Shown here piece after piece: positions 45,956 to 55,554 of a DNA stretch of 64,000 nt (the stretch's first letter is position 1; each line of letters starts with the position of its first letter). Below the pieces are notes generated by a model. The model made no database searches. It was not told the DNA's origin and worked only from the letters and a program-made list of their open reading frames with translations. Source of the DNA: Nonomuraea indica (GTDB lineage: Bacteria > Actinomycetota > Actinomycetes > Streptosporangiales > Streptosporangiaceae); the NCBI RefSeq assembly GCF_002850745.1, contig NZ_KZ559475.1, forward strand, positions 30,196-94,195. Reading direction: 5' to 3'. The position numbers were made by a program, and so were the translations under genes.

Positions 45956-48084
45956 CCCCCGAGCCCGCCACCCCGCCCCTCCCGACGGCGCCCGTCCTCC
46001 AGGTGCGCGACCTCGACGTCCGGTTCGGCGACGTGCACGCCGTACGCGGGGTCGGCTACGAGGTGCGCCGGGGCGAGGTCCTCGGCATCGTCGGCGAGTC
46101 CGGCTCCGGCAAGTCCGTCAGCTCGGCCGCCGTGATGGGGCTGCTGCCGCGCGGCGCCCGGGTCACCGGTTCGGTGCGGCTGCACGGCAGGGAGCTGATC
46201 GGCGCCCGCGACAGGGAACTGGACGCGCTGCGCGGCCGGACCATGTCGATGGTCTTCCAGGACCCCATGTCGGCCCTCACCCCCGTCTACCGGGTGGGCG
46301 ACCAGATCGCCGAGGCCGTCCGCGTCCACCAGCGGGTCACCAAGGAACAGGCGCTGGTCAGGGCCGTCGCGCTGCTCGACCTCGTCGGCATCCCCCACCC
46401 GGCGCAGCGGGCGCTGGCCTTCCCGCACGAGTTCTCCGGCGGCATGCGGCAGCGCGTCGTGATCGCCATGGCCATCGCCAACGACCCCGACGTGATCATC
46501 TGTGACGAGCCGACGACCGCGCTCGACGTCACCGTCCAGGCGCAGATCCTGGAAGTGCTGAAGACGGCGCAGCGCGAGACCGGCGCCGCGATCGTCATGA
46601 TCACCCATGATCTGGGCGTGGTGGCCGGGTTCGCCGACCGGGTGATGGTCATGTACGCGGGCCGCCCGGTCGAGGTGGGCGGCGTGGACGACGTCTACTA
46701 CCGGCCGCGCATGCCGTACACGGTGGGGCTGCTCGGGGCGGTTCCGCGGATCGACCGTGACGGGCGACGGCCGCTGACGCCGATCGAGGGGAGCCCGCCC
46801 GCGCCCGCCGCGCTGCCGCCGGGCTGCTCGTTCGCGCCGCGCTGCGCGCTGCGGGCACCGGCCTGCGACGAGGCGGAGCCGCCACTGTTCGACGTCGGCC
46901 CCGGCCACCGGGCCGCCTGCCTCCGGTGGGAGGAGACGGGGCCGCCCTCGGCCGCCGCCCCCGGCGTGGCCGGCGTCCCGGCCACGCGCGTCCGGCCCGA
47001 GGAGCCGGTGCTGCGGGTGGAAGGGCTGGTCAAGCACTACCCGCTGCTGAAGGGCACGCTGTTCAGGCGCCGGATCGGCACCGTGCAGGCGGTGGCGGGC
47101 GTCAGCTTCGACCTGCGCCGGGGCGAGACGCTCGGCCTGGTCGGCGAGTCCGGCTGCGGCAAGACGACGACGCTCATGGAGATCCTCGAGCTGGCCGCGC
47201 CGCAGCAGGGCCGCATCGTCGTGCTCGGCCGCGACACCGCCGGCCTCGGAGCGGCCGGGCGCAAGGCGGTCAGGCGCGACATGCAGGTGGTCTTCCAGGA
47301 CCCGCTGGCCTCGCTCGACCCGCGCATGACCGTCCACGACATCATCGCCGAGCCGCTGCGCACCCACGGCGCGGGTCACCCGGCCCGGCGCGTGCGCGAG
47401 CTGCTCGACCTGGTGGGCCTGGCTCCGGCGCACGCCGAGCGCCACCCGCAGGACTTCTCGGGCGGCCAGCGGCAGCGCATCGGCATCGCCCGCGCACTGG
47501 CGCTGGAGCCGCGGCTGCTCGTGCTGGACGAGCCGGTGTCCGCGCTCGACGTGTCGGTCCGGGCCGGGGTGATCAACCTGCTGGCCGAGCTGAAGTCCCG
47601 GCTCGGCCTGTCCTACCTGTTCGTGGCGCACGACCTGGCGGTGGTGCGCCACATCGCCGACCGGGTGGCCGTCATGTACCTCGGCCGCATCGCCGAGATC
47701 GGGGCCGTGGACGCGGTCTACGACGCGCCCGCCCACCCGTACACGCGGGCGTTGCTGTCGGCCATCCCGCTGCCCGACCCGGCCCGCGAGCGCACCCGCG
47801 CCCGGATCCTGCTCGAAGGCGACCTCCCGAGCCCGGCGCACCCGCCGTCGGGCTGCCGCTTCCGCACCCGGTGCCCGAAGTTCCGTTCGGAGCTGACCGA
47901 CGACGAGCGGGCCCGGTGCGTCGGCGACGAGCCCGTCGTGCGGCCGCTCGCGGGCCCCGCCGGCGGGCGCGGCGCCAACCACGGTGGCGATGACCACGGT
48001 GGCGATGACCACGGTGGCGATGACCACGGTGGTCATGACCATGGCGTCGCCTGCCATCACGCGCGGCGGCTCGACGTCCTCTAG
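45952..48084 (+). CDS. Fused DppD-DppF-type double ABC ATPase with His/Asp-rich tail
   Basis: A 710-residue protein with two complete ATPases. The first has Walker A GESGSGKS (from about residue 48), signature FSGGMRQRV and a CSFAPRC-type oligopeptide C-terminal motif. The second has GESGCGKTT (from 398), FSGGQRQRI and a CRFRTRCPKF motif. The cysteine motifs are normal for OppD/DppD proteins. The tail (about 678-700) is GGDDH repeated, from four 15-bp units, ending HHARR; such a tail could bind metal. It energises the DppBC channel. Confidence 0.93.
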   Translation: MTPEPATPPLPTAPVLQVRDLDVRFGDVHAVRGVGYEVRRGEVLGIVGESGSGKSVSSAAVMGLLPRGARVTGSVRLHGRELIGARDRELDALRGRTMSMVFQDPMSALTPVYRVGDQIAEAVRVHQRVTKEQALVRAVALLDLVGIPHPAQRALAFPHEFSGGMRQRVVIAMAIANDPDVIICDEPTTALDVTVQAQILEVLKTAQRETGAAIVMITHDLGVVAGFADRVMVMYAGRPVEVGGVDDVYYRPRMPYTVGLLGAVPRIDRDGRRPLTPIEGSPPAPAALPPGCSFAPRCALRAPACDEAEPPLFDVGPGHRAACLRWEETGPPSAAAPGVAGVPATRVRPEEPVLRVEGLVKHYPLLKGTLFRRRIGTVQAVAGVSFDLRRGETLGLVGESGCGKTTTLMEILELAAPQQGRIVVLGRDTAGLGAAGRKAVRRDMQVVFQDPLASLDPRMTVHDIIAEPLRTHGAGHPARRVRELLDLVGLAPAHAERHPQDFSGGQRQRIGIARALALEPRLLVLDEPVSALDVSVRAGVINLLAELKSRLGLSYLFVAHDLAVVRHIADRVAVMYLGRIAEIGAVDAVYDAPAHPYTRALLSAIPLPDPARERTRARILLEGDLPSPAHPPSGCRFRTRCPKFRSELTDDERARCVGDEPVVRPLAGPAGGRGANHGGDDHGGDDHGGDDHGGHDHGVACHHARRLDVL
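47983..48042. repeat. 15-bp tandem repeats at the 3' end of the ATPase gene
   Basis: Three exact GGTGGCGATGACCAC units (47983, 47998 and 48013) and one variant (48028) encode the GGDDH repeats at the C-terminus of the fused ATPase. Confidence 0.95.
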
Positions 48085-48103
48085 ACCAGGAAGGTCGCTT
48101 CTC

Positions 48104-49798
48104 ATGAGAGCAACACGACTCGCCACCGCGCTGCTGGTGGCGGTGACGGTGACCGGACCGCTGGCCGGCTGCGGCGGCCGGAGCGATCCGGGCGGCGCGC
48201 CCGGCGACGACGGCGGCCTGGCCGTCAAGGCGTACGACATCAACCCGCAGCCGCGCGAGAAGGTCAAGGACGGCGGCACGCTGCGCTGGGGCGTCAACGA
48301 GTTCCCCGCCCAGTGGAACCGCAACCACGTCGACGGCAACCTCGCCGTCGCCGCGATGGTGACCAACGCGCTGCTGCCGTCGCCGTTCCTGTCCGACGAG
48401 ACGGCGGAGATCACGCCCAACCCCGACTACCTCCTCGGCGCCGAGGTCACCCGCCACCAGCCCAAGCAGGTGGTCACCTACCGGCTCAACCCGAAGGCCA
48501 GATGGTCGGACGGCAAGCCGATCACCTGGGCCGACTACGAGGCGCAGTGGCGGGCGCTCAACGGCGAGGACCCCGCCTTCCACATCGTGTCGTCCACCGG
48601 CTACCAGGACATCGAGAAGGTGGCCAGGGGCCGCGACGACCACGAGGTGGTGGTGACCTTCGCCCGGCCGTTCGGCGACTGGCAGTCACTGTTCGGGCCG
48701 CTGCTGCCCGCCTCGGCCAACCGGACGCCGGAGGCGTTCAACACCGCGTGGCTCAACCGCATCCCGGTGACGGCCGGGCCGTTCCGGTTCAAGGCGTTCG
48801 ACCAGACGGCCAAGACCATCACGCTGGTGCGCGACGAGCGGTGGTGGGGCGAACGGGCCAAGCTCGACCAGATCGTCTACCGTGCCTCCGAGCAGGACTC
48901 GCTGATCGGCGCGTTCGGCAACGGGGAGCTGGACATCGCCGACATCGGCCCCTCCGCGCCCGACTACGCCCGCGCCCGCTCCACTCCCGACGCCCAGGTG
49001 CGCCAGGCGGCCGGCCCCGACTTCCGGCACCTGACCGTCAACGGCTCCAGCGACCTGCTGCGTGACGTGCGGGTGCGCCGGGCGCTCCAGCTCGGCATCG
49101 ACCGGCAGGCCATCGCCCGCTCCGACCTGCAGGGCCTCGACTGGCCCACCACGCCGCTGAACAACCACTTCTTCATGAACACCCAGGACGGCTACCAGGA
49201 CAACGCCGGCGACCTCGGGCGATACGACCCCGAGCGGGCCCGGAAGCTGCTGGACGAGGCCGGCTGGAAGCTCGCCGGCGCCGTCCGCCAGCAGGCCGGC
49301 AAGCCGCTGGCCCTGCGGTTCGTGGTGCCGTCGGGCGTGCAGGTCAGCAAGTCGGAGGCCGAGCTGACGCAGGCCATGCTGGAGCAGATCGGCGTCAAGG
49401 TCACCATCCAGGCGGTCCCCGGCGACGACTTCTTCACCAAGTACGTCATCCCCGGCAACTTCGACATCACGGCCTTCGCGTACATCGGCACCCCGTTCCC
49501 GGTGTCGAGCAGCTACGGCATCTACGTCAACAGCCCCGACGGCACCACGTGGAACGCCAACTTCGGCCGTACCGGCTCCAAAGCCATCGACGACGCGATG
49601 AACAAGGCGGCCAGGAGCCTCGACCCCGCGCGGGCGCGGGAGGCCGCCAACGCGGCCGACCGGCTCATCTGGCAGGAGGTCAACGTGCTGCCGCTCTACC
49701 AGCGGCCGCAGAACGTCGCCGCCCGCGCGACGCTGGCCAACGTCGGCGCCCGCGGCTTCTACGACCTGCGGTACGAGGACATCGGCTTCACCGCCTGA
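48104..49798 (+). CDS. Peptide-binding lipoprotein, SBP_bac_5 family
   Basis: A 564-residue extracytoplasmic substrate-binding protein of the OppA/DppA type. The signal MRATRLATALLVAVTVTGPL ends in the lipobox LAGC. The family core is clear (GGTLRWGVNEFPAQWNRNHV; DIADIGPSAPDYARA). It delivers oligopeptides to the transporter encoded just upstream. The ATG at 48104 has AGGAAGG upstream and lies 19 bp after the ATPase stop. Confidence 0.93.
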   Translation: MRATRLATALLVAVTVTGPLAGCGGRSDPGGAPGDDGGLAVKAYDINPQPREKVKDGGTLRWGVNEFPAQWNRNHVDGNLAVAAMVTNALLPSPFLSDETAEITPNPDYLLGAEVTRHQPKQVVTYRLNPKARWSDGKPITWADYEAQWRALNGEDPAFHIVSSTGYQDIEKVARGRDDHEVVVTFARPFGDWQSLFGPLLPASANRTPEAFNTAWLNRIPVTAGPFRFKAFDQTAKTITLVRDERWWGERAKLDQIVYRASEQDSLIGAFGNGELDIADIGPSAPDYARARSTPDAQVRQAAGPDFRHLTVNGSSDLLRDVRVRRALQLGIDRQAIARSDLQGLDWPTTPLNNHFFMNTQDGYQDNAGDLGRYDPERARKLLDEAGWKLAGAVRQQAGKPLALRFVVPSGVQVSKSEAELTQAMLEQIGVKVTIQAVPGDDFFTKYVIPGNFDITAFAYIGTPFPVSSSYGIYVNSPDGTTWNANFGRTGSKAIDDAMNKAARSLDPARAREAANAADRLIWQEVNVLPLYQRPQNVAARATLANVGARGFYDLRYEDIGFTA

Positions 49799-49840
49799 CC
49801 TGCCTCCCGGACTGTCGGCCGGGTCCGGTAGAAGAGGACG

Positions 49841-50956
49841 GTGACCCTTTCCCTGACCTGGCCGCAGATCCTGACCTGGCGGCTGACCCGGCAGTTCGTG
49901 ACCGGCCCCGGCGGTCCCGGCGCGGTGGCCGTCGCCCGCCGGCTGTGCGGCGTGCAGACCCAGGTGGCCTCCTCGGCCCAGCTCGCCGTGGCGCTCAGGA
50001 GCGCCCGGCCGGCGGCCGGTGAGATCGACACGGCGCTGTGGGCCGATCGCACGCTGGTCAAGACGTGGGTCATGCGCGGCACGCTGCACCTCGTCCCCTC
50101 CGACGAGCTGCCCGCCTACTGCTCGGCCCTGTCCACGCTGCGCTTCTGGGAGAAGGGCTCCTGGCAGCGCGGCCACGGCGTCACCGCCGCCCAGATCGGC
50201 GCCGTCATCGAGGCCGTGCCGCACGTCCTGGGGGAGGGGGCGCTGACCCGTGAGGAGCTCGTCGACGCCGTCGTCGAGGTCACGGGCGAGGCCCACCTGC
50301 GCGAGGCGCTCACCTCCGGCTGGGGCGCGCTGCTCAAGCCGCTCAGCCGGCTGGGCGAGCTGTGCTACGGGCCGCCGCGCGACGGCAAGGTGACGTTCAC
50401 CGCGCCCCGCCGCTGGCTGCCCGGCTGGCCCGCCGAGCCGCCGCCCCAGGAAGAGGCGGGGGTCGCGCTGGCGCGCGCCTTCCTCGGCGCCCACGGTCCG
50501 GCGACGCCCGAGATGTTCGACGCGTGGCTGTTCGGCGGGGTGGCGCGCAAGGCCGTGCTCAGGGCGTGGTTCCGCGACCTCGCGCCCGAGCTGGCCGAGG
50601 TGCGCGCCTCCGACGGCCGATCGCTGCTCGCCCTGGCCGAGCACCTCGACGAGCTCGCCGCCGTCCGGCCGGGTGGCGAGGTCCACCTGCTGCCCGGCTT
50701 CGACCCCTACATCCTGGGCGCGCCCCGCGGCCTGGAGCCGCTCGTCCCGGCCGCGGTCAAGGCGCGGGTCAGCCGCCAGGCGGGCTGGATCTCACCGGTC
50801 GTCCTGCACGACGGCCGGGTCACCGGCGTCTGGGAGCCGAAGGACGGCCGGGCCGTCGTGGAGCTGTTCGAGCCGGTGCCGCAGCCCGCGCTGGACGCGG
50901 CGGTCGCCAGGATCGAGGCCCTGCTGGCGTCGCGCGACCAGGGGAGCGACCGCTGA
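49841..50956 (+). CDS. Winged-helix, AlkZ-like DNA glycosylase-family protein
   Basis: A 371-residue HTH_42-family protein. The diagnostic QxQ motif is Gln39-Thr-Gln41 (GVQTQ), followed by LWADRTLVKTWVMRGTLHLV. In AlkZ enzymes the QxQ pair is needed to excise damaged bases or unhook crosslinks, and producers use such proteins for self-resistance; here the substrate is unknown. TAGAAG lies 6 nt before the GTG start, which hints at a leaderless mRNA, though GAGGA is also close by. Confidence 0.85.
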   Translation: MTLSLTWPQILTWRLTRQFVTGPGGPGAVAVARRLCGVQTQVASSAQLAVALRSARPAAGEIDTALWADRTLVKTWVMRGTLHLVPSDELPAYCSALSTLRFWEKGSWQRGHGVTAAQIGAVIEAVPHVLGEGALTREELVDAVVEVTGEAHLREALTSGWGALLKPLSRLGELCYGPPRDGKVTFTAPRRWLPGWPAEPPPQEEAGVALARAFLGAHGPATPEMFDAWLFGGVARKAVLRAWFRDLAPELAEVRASDGRSLLALAEHLDELAAVRPGGEVHLLPGFDPYILGAPRGLEPLVPAAVKARVSRQAGWISPVVLHDGRVTGVWEPKDGRAVVELFEPVPQPALDAAVARIEALLASRDQGSDR

Positions 50957-51114
50957 GCCCGCCCGGCGGTCACGGGCGATCGGCCGCGTCCGCCGACGTC
51001 GCCCGCGGCGGGGCGCCGCCACCGGCCGCCACCGGCCGCCACCCGCCAGCGGCCGCCCGCCACCCGCCACAGGCCACCCGCCGCCACAGCCGAGCAACCA
51101 GGAGACCCTCGCCC
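50957..51114. other. Intergenic region with CGCCAC-type repeats before the PhzF gene
   Basis: It is dominated by short CCGCCAC/CCGGCCGCCAC repeats (about 51010-51085), with an AGGAG ribosome-binding site at its end serving the next gene. Confidence 0.5.
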
Positions 51115-51942
51115 ATGTCCCGTCCTTTCGCCCAGGTCGACGTCTTCACCGACGTCCCCTACCTCGGCAACCCGCTCGCCGTCGTCCTCGACGGCCAGGG
51201 GCTGACCACGGCGCAGATGCAGCGCTTCGCCCACTGGACCAACCTGTCCGAGACCACGTTCCTGCTGCCGCCGTCCGACCCGGCCGCCGACTACCAGGTG
51301 CGCATCTTCACCGGCTCCGGCGAGCTGCCGTTCGCAGGCCACCCCACGCTCGGCACCTGCCACGCCTGGCTGGAGGCCGGTGGCGTCCCGGCGACCCCCG
51401 GTGAGATCGTGCAGCAGTGCGGGGCCGGGCTGGTGCGGGTGCGCCGGACCGGCGACGGTCTCGCCTTCGCCGCCCCGCCGCTGCTGCGGTCGGGGCCGGT
51501 GGACGAGCCGCTGGCGGGCCACATCGCCGGCCTGCTCGGCATCGGCCGCGACGAGATCGTCGATTTGGAGTGGGCCGACAACGGGCCCGGCTGGGTGGCG
51601 GTGCTGCTCCGCGACGCCGAGGCGGTGCTCGCGCTGCGGCCCGGCCGCGTCGATCTCGACCTCGGCGTGGTGGGCCCCCACCCGCCCGGCTCGCCCCAGG
51701 CGTTCGAACTGCGCGCCTTCTGCCCGTCCGAGGCCGGCACCGTCGAGGACCCCGTCACGGGCAGCCTCAACGCCTCCGTCGCCCAGTGGCTGCTGCGCAC
51801 CGGCCGCGCCACCGCTCCCTACGTGGCCGCCCAGGGCACCGCGCTCGGGCGGGCCGGACGCGTCCACGTCTCCACCGACGGCGGCGACGTGTGGATCGGC
51901 GGCTCGTGCGTCACCTGCGTCACCGGGCGGGTCGAGCTGTGA
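51115..51942 (+). CDS. PhzF-family isomerase-like protein
   Basis: A 275-residue PhzF/DapF-fold protein: VDVFTDVPYLGNPLAVVLDG, then SETTFLLPP with the catalytic Glu46, RIFTGSGELPFAGHPTLGT and EDPVTGSLNAS. PhzF proper isomerises a phenazine precursor, but most homologues outside phenazine clusters have unknown substrates, and no phenazine genes are nearby. The ATG at 51115 has AGGAG upstream. Confidence 0.9.
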   Translation: MSRPFAQVDVFTDVPYLGNPLAVVLDGQGLTTAQMQRFAHWTNLSETTFLLPPSDPAADYQVRIFTGSGELPFAGHPTLGTCHAWLEAGGVPATPGEIVQQCGAGLVRVRRTGDGLAFAAPPLLRSGPVDEPLAGHIAGLLGIGRDEIVDLEWADNGPGWVAVLLRDAEAVLALRPGRVDLDLGVVGPHPPGSPQAFELRAFCPSEAGTVEDPVTGSLNASVAQWLLRTGRATAPYVAAQGTALGRAGRVHVSTDGGDVWIGGSCVTCVTGRVEL

Positions 51943-52039
51943 GCGGCCCGCGACAGCCGCCCGCGCCCCGGAGGCGATCGGCGTCACCTCCCGGCGGACG
52001 TCATCAGCGGGCGCATGCGAGCGACTACATGACCGCCGG

Positions 52040-52795
52040 TCATGCGAACGGCTGGAGGACCACGCCCGCCTCCAGCAGCCCGTCACGCACGGCCCGCGCC
52101 AGCCGTACCGCGCCGGGCGTGTCGCCGTGCACGCACATCGACCGCGCCGCCATCGTCACGGCCGTGCCCTCGACCGACGTGACCAGCCCGTCCACGGCCA
52201 TGCGCACCGCGCGCTCCGTCACCGTGCGCTCGTCGTGGATCACCGCGTCCGGCTCGCGGCGCGGCACCAGCGTGCCCGCGGACGTGTACGCCCGGTCGGC
52301 GAACGCCTCGGTCACCGTGGGCACCCCCGCTGCCGCCGCGATGGCGTGGACCACCGACACCGGCAGCGTGAGGACCGGCAGCGACGAGTCGTAGTCGGCC
52401 ACGGCGTCGATCAGCGCCGCCGCCTGCTCCTCGTCGTGGCAGACCCGGTTGTACAGCGCGCCGTGCGGCTTGACGTACGACACCCGCCCGCCCATCGCCC
52501 GCGCGATGCCGTCGACCGCCGCGAGCTGGTAGAGCACCTCGGCGCACAGCTCCTCGGGCTCCAGGAGCACCTCGCGCCGCCCGAAGTGGGCCAGGTCGCG
52601 ATAGGACACCTGCGCCCCGATCGACACCCCCCGGTCCACGGCCGCCGCGCAGGTGCGCCGGATGGTCACCGGGTCGCCGGCGTGGAACCCGCAGGCCACG
52701 TTGGCGCTCGTGACGATGTCGAGCAGCGCGAGGTCGTCACCGAGCCGCCAGATGCCGAAGCCTTCGCCGAGGTCGGCGTTCAGGTCCATCACCAT
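52040..52795 (-). CDS. pxpA: 5-oxoprolinase subunit A (LamB/YcsF family)
   Basis: A 251-residue protein starting MVMDLNADLGEGFGIWRLGD. Conserved blocks NVACGFHAGDP, YVKPHGALYN and DRAYTSAGTLVPRREP define the family. PxpA works with PxpB and PxpC to hydrolyse 5-oxoproline to glutamate; neither partner is in this window. The longer form from ATG 52807 is also possible. It is convergent with the PhzF gene. Confidence 0.9.
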   Translation of the reverse strand: MVMDLNADLGEGFGIWRLGDDLALLDIVTSANVACGFHAGDPVTIRRTCAAAVDRGVSIGAQVSYRDLAHFGRREVLLEPEELCAEVLYQLAAVDGIARAMGGRVSYVKPHGALYNRVCHDEEQAAALIDAVADYDSSLPVLTLPVSVVHAIAAAAGVPTVTEAFADRAYTSAGTLVPRREPDAVIHDERTVTERAVRMAVDGLVTSVEGTAVTMAARSMCVHGDTPGAVRLARAVRDGLLEAGVVLQPFA

Positions 52796-52967
52796 GGATC
52801 CCATCATCGCGCGCCCGGCCGCGGCGGCGCGACGGACAACGCCCGAGTCGCCGTGCCGGCCGCGCCGCTCCCGTCGTGGAGGGCGGACCGGGTCAGGCCG
52901 CGCCCCGACGGGCCTGCCGTATTAGGAGCCGGTGCTCGGCCACGACGGGCGGCCACGGAACGGGACC

Positions 52968-54560
52968 CTAGATCCCGTCGGGGATGTCGGCGATGTCGTC
53001 CAGGGCGGCGGCCAGCTCGTCGGGGTCGTCGCCGATGCGCTCGGCGATCTCGATGAGCACGTGCAGCACGTCGTGGCGGTCGTGGCCCAGGTCGAGCAGT
53101 CGCTGCGCCGCCTCCCACAGCTGCGGCGGGTCACCCTCCCACAGCCGGGTGGCGATCTCCTCGTGCCAGGCCAGGTGCTCCTCGTCGACCGGGCCGACAT
53201 GGTCGATCTCCAGCAGCGTGCGCCGGTCGGCCTCGTCGGCCGGGTTGAGGTCGTCGAGGGTGACGCCGTTGTGCACGCCCTGCAGGAACGGGAACGCGAA
53301 CACCCGCCTGGCCAGCGCCGACAGGTCTCCGTCGGGCAGCAGCCGCTCCAGCAGCGGCAGGTCGAGCCCGAACGAGGTCGGATCGCGGTAGGCCTCGGGG
53401 AACTTGCCGATCGCCTCCCACACGGCGTCCAGCGTGGCCTTCAGGCCGGGCTCGGGCAGGCCGGTGCGCACCGCCGCGAACCGCACCCACGCCGCCAGCA
53501 CGTGCGGCATGGCCTCCTGCTCGGCCGTGCTCAGCATGACCTTGCGCGGCAGCCAGTCGAGCAGGAAGGTCTCGCACTTGGTCGGGCTGACCCGCAGCGG
53601 CCGGCTGAAGTCCTGCTCGCAGCCGTAGTCGATGATGTGGTCGGCGCAGCGCGAGGCCGCCGACGGGTCGGACAGGTGCTCGGCCGCGTCGGAGGCCAGG
53701 AACTCCGCAGCCAGCATGGCGCGCCGCTCGCGGCTGTAGGGCGCCTCGATGTGCAGCGGCGCCGGTCGCTTGCGGCCCGGCGGCAGCGCCTTGAGCCGGG
53801 CTCGGGCGAAGGCGTGGTAGGCGCTGTAGCTCTCGCTGACCGGCGGCGGGGTCTTCGGCTCGCCGGTGGCCTTCATCGCCGACTCCAGCAGCGCCCTGGC
53901 CTGCTGGGGCTCGATCTCCTCGAACAGCAGCATGGGGTTGCCCGCCGCCTCGGCGCGGGCCTTCTCGAGCAGCTTGTCCACGTGGGAGGAGACCCAGGCG
54001 TCGCGCGCCATGCCCGACATGTTGTGGTCGACGACCATGACCAGCGCGTGCGGCTCGCGCACCGGCCCGACCGGCTCGGGACGCGCCTGCTCGCCCTCAC
54101 CGAAGCGGTAGGCGAACGTGCAGATGACGGTGTCCTGGTCGCCGTAGGCGTCGCGGGAGACGTAGCAGCCGGTGGGCTTGACCGCGCCGACCCGGTCGGC
54201 CCAGCCAGGCCTGGCCACGCCCGACTCCATCATCGCCAGCGCCGCGCCCTCCGCCTTGGCGCCCTGGCGCGCCGTGCCGAGGTAGGCCAGGCAGATGAGC
54301 AGCGTCAGCGACGCCGGCGTGCCGGCCTTGGCCGCGTAGTCGACCAGCCCCTCGCCGAGCACCTGCTCGACGTCGCCGCCCCGGACCCTCCGACCCCACC
54401 AGGCGCCGATCATGTCGGATACCATCAACTCCGCGTCAAGGGGGCTGCGTACGGCGAGCAGCTCGCGTGCCGCCTGCACCATTTCCTTGAACACTTCGTC
54501 CGGTGGAGTGCTCTCCCTGGGATCTCGTCGGTGTCGGCGCACGCCCTCACTCTCTCGCAT
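52968..54560 (-). CDS. Conserved actinobacterial protein with a DUF1841-like C-terminus
   Basis: A 530-residue soluble, mostly helical protein. I recognise no enzyme motif. The last 80 residues (AWHEEIATRLWEGDPPQLWE and GHDRHDVLHVLIEIAERIGD) resemble DUF1841, and the middle contains VMVVDHNMSGMARDAWVSSH. Its codon use and length suggest a well-maintained single-copy gene. It lies 46 bp downstream of the small gene at 54606 on the same strand. Confidence 0.75.
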   Translation of the reverse strand: MRESEGVRRHRRDPRESTPPDEVFKEMVQAARELLAVRSPLDAELMVSDMIGAWWGRRVRGGDVEQVLGEGLVDYAAKAGTPASLTLLICLAYLGTARQGAKAEGAALAMMESGVARPGWADRVGAVKPTGCYVSRDAYGDQDTVICTFAYRFGEGEQARPEPVGPVREPHALVMVVDHNMSGMARDAWVSSHVDKLLEKARAEAAGNPMLLFEEIEPQQARALLESAMKATGEPKTPPPVSESYSAYHAFARARLKALPPGRKRPAPLHIEAPYSRERRAMLAAEFLASDAAEHLSDPSAASRCADHIIDYGCEQDFSRPLRVSPTKCETFLLDWLPRKVMLSTAEQEAMPHVLAAWVRFAAVRTGLPEPGLKATLDAVWEAIGKFPEAYRDPTSFGLDLPLLERLLPDGDLSALARRVFAFPFLQGVHNGVTLDDLNPADEADRRTLLEIDHVGPVDEEHLAWHEEIATRLWEGDPPQLWEAAQRLLDLGHDRHDVLHVLIEIAERIGDDPDELAAALDDIADIPDGI

Positions 54561-54605
54561 TCCAGGCGCAAACGGTGCGTAGAACGCGGCCCGGTGACCT
54601 CGATG

Positions 54606-54830
54606 TTATCGGGGAGACCGGGGCGGCGGGGCGGAGTTGACGATCGCGAGCAGGTGCTCGCGCGCGATGCGTTCGACGATCTCCGGTGTCGCCGAGATCC
54701 CGAGGTGCTGCGCGCAGGCGCACACGTCGGCGACGCAGCGGTCGATCGTGTCCACGGGCACGGTCAGGAACTCCTCGGCCAGCCTGAGACTGACCGGCTC
54801 CCTGAGGAAGCGAGTGGCCAGAGCGAGCAT
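54606..54830 (-). CDS. Small three-helix-type protein
   Basis: A 74-residue protein (MLALATRFLREPVSLRLAEE...) with the pattern EFLTVPVDTIDRCVADVCAC, then IVERIAREHLLAIV. It recalls short actinobacterial three-helix-bundle dimerisation proteins; function is unknown. The ATG at 54830 has AGAGGA about 10 nt upstream. AGGGG-CAAA-CCCCT just upstream (about 54856-54869) can form a small hairpin in its 5' region. Confidence 0.55.
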   Translation of the reverse strand: MLALATRFLREPVSLRLAEEFLTVPVDTIDRCVADVCACAQHLGISATPEIVERIAREHLLAIVNSAPPPRSPR

Positions 54831-54984
54831 AGGTGTCAGATTCCTCTGGATGCCCAGGGGCAAACCCCTAGGAACGGAAGCAGGGCGACTTGCGCTCCCA
54901 TTCCACCTTTTCTCGGGCCCGTGTCAAGCCTCCACTACGCCTGTGTTCGCTTCTCGGCAACTCCTTTCGTGCGAAGCTGTTCCC

Positions 54985-55554
54985 ATGCGCATCCAGCTCG
55001 CCCAGCGGACGGAGGCCGACGACCTGCTCGGCCGCAGTCCGCTCGCCCTCCTCGTCGGCATGCTGCTCGACCAGCAGATCCCGATGGAGCAGGCGTTCAC
55101 CGGGCCCTACACGATCTCCCAGCGGCTGGGGCACGACCTCACCGCCGAGGAGATCGCCTCCCACGACCCCGAGGCGTTCGCCGCGTTGCTGGCCGAGAAA
55201 CCCGCCGTGCACCGCTACCCCTCCTCGATGGCCGCCAGGGTCCAGCAGCTGGCCGCCTACCTCGTCGAACACTACGAGGGCCGTCCCGAGCGCGTCTGGA
55301 CCGAGGCCGCCGACGGCAAAGATCTTCTCCGCAGGCTTCAGGCGCTTCCTGGTTACGGCAAGCAGAAAGCCCAGATATTTTTGGCATTGCTCGGCAAGCA
55401 ACTGGGCGTCCGGCCGCCAGGATGGCGCGAGGCGGCGGGGCCGTACGGCGAGGAGGGATCCTTCCGATCGGTGGCCGATGTGGTCGACGCCGACACGCTG
55501 GGTCGCGTACGGGCCGCCAAACAGGACGCCAAGCGGGCGGCCAAGGCCAAGTAG
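54985..55554 (+). CDS. HhH-GPD-type base-excision DNA repair protein
   Basis: A 189-residue protein of the HhH-GPD superfamily. LALLVGMLLDQQIPMEQAFT near residue 20 and the hairpin LQALPGYGKQKAQIFLALLG (about 115-134) are typical of small actinobacterial glycosylase-like proteins. Substrate and catalytic lysine/aspartate are not clear by eye. The tail is Lys/Ala-rich. It is divergent from the three-helix gene. Confidence 0.85.
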   Translation: MRIQLAQRTEADDLLGRSPLALLVGMLLDQQIPMEQAFTGPYTISQRLGHDLTAEEIASHDPEAFAALLAEKPAVHRYPSSMAARVQQLAAYLVEHYEGRPERVWTEAADGKDLLRRLQALPGYGKQKAQIFLALLGKQLGVRPPGWREAAGPYGEEGSFRSVADVVDADTLGRVRAAKQDAKRAAKAK

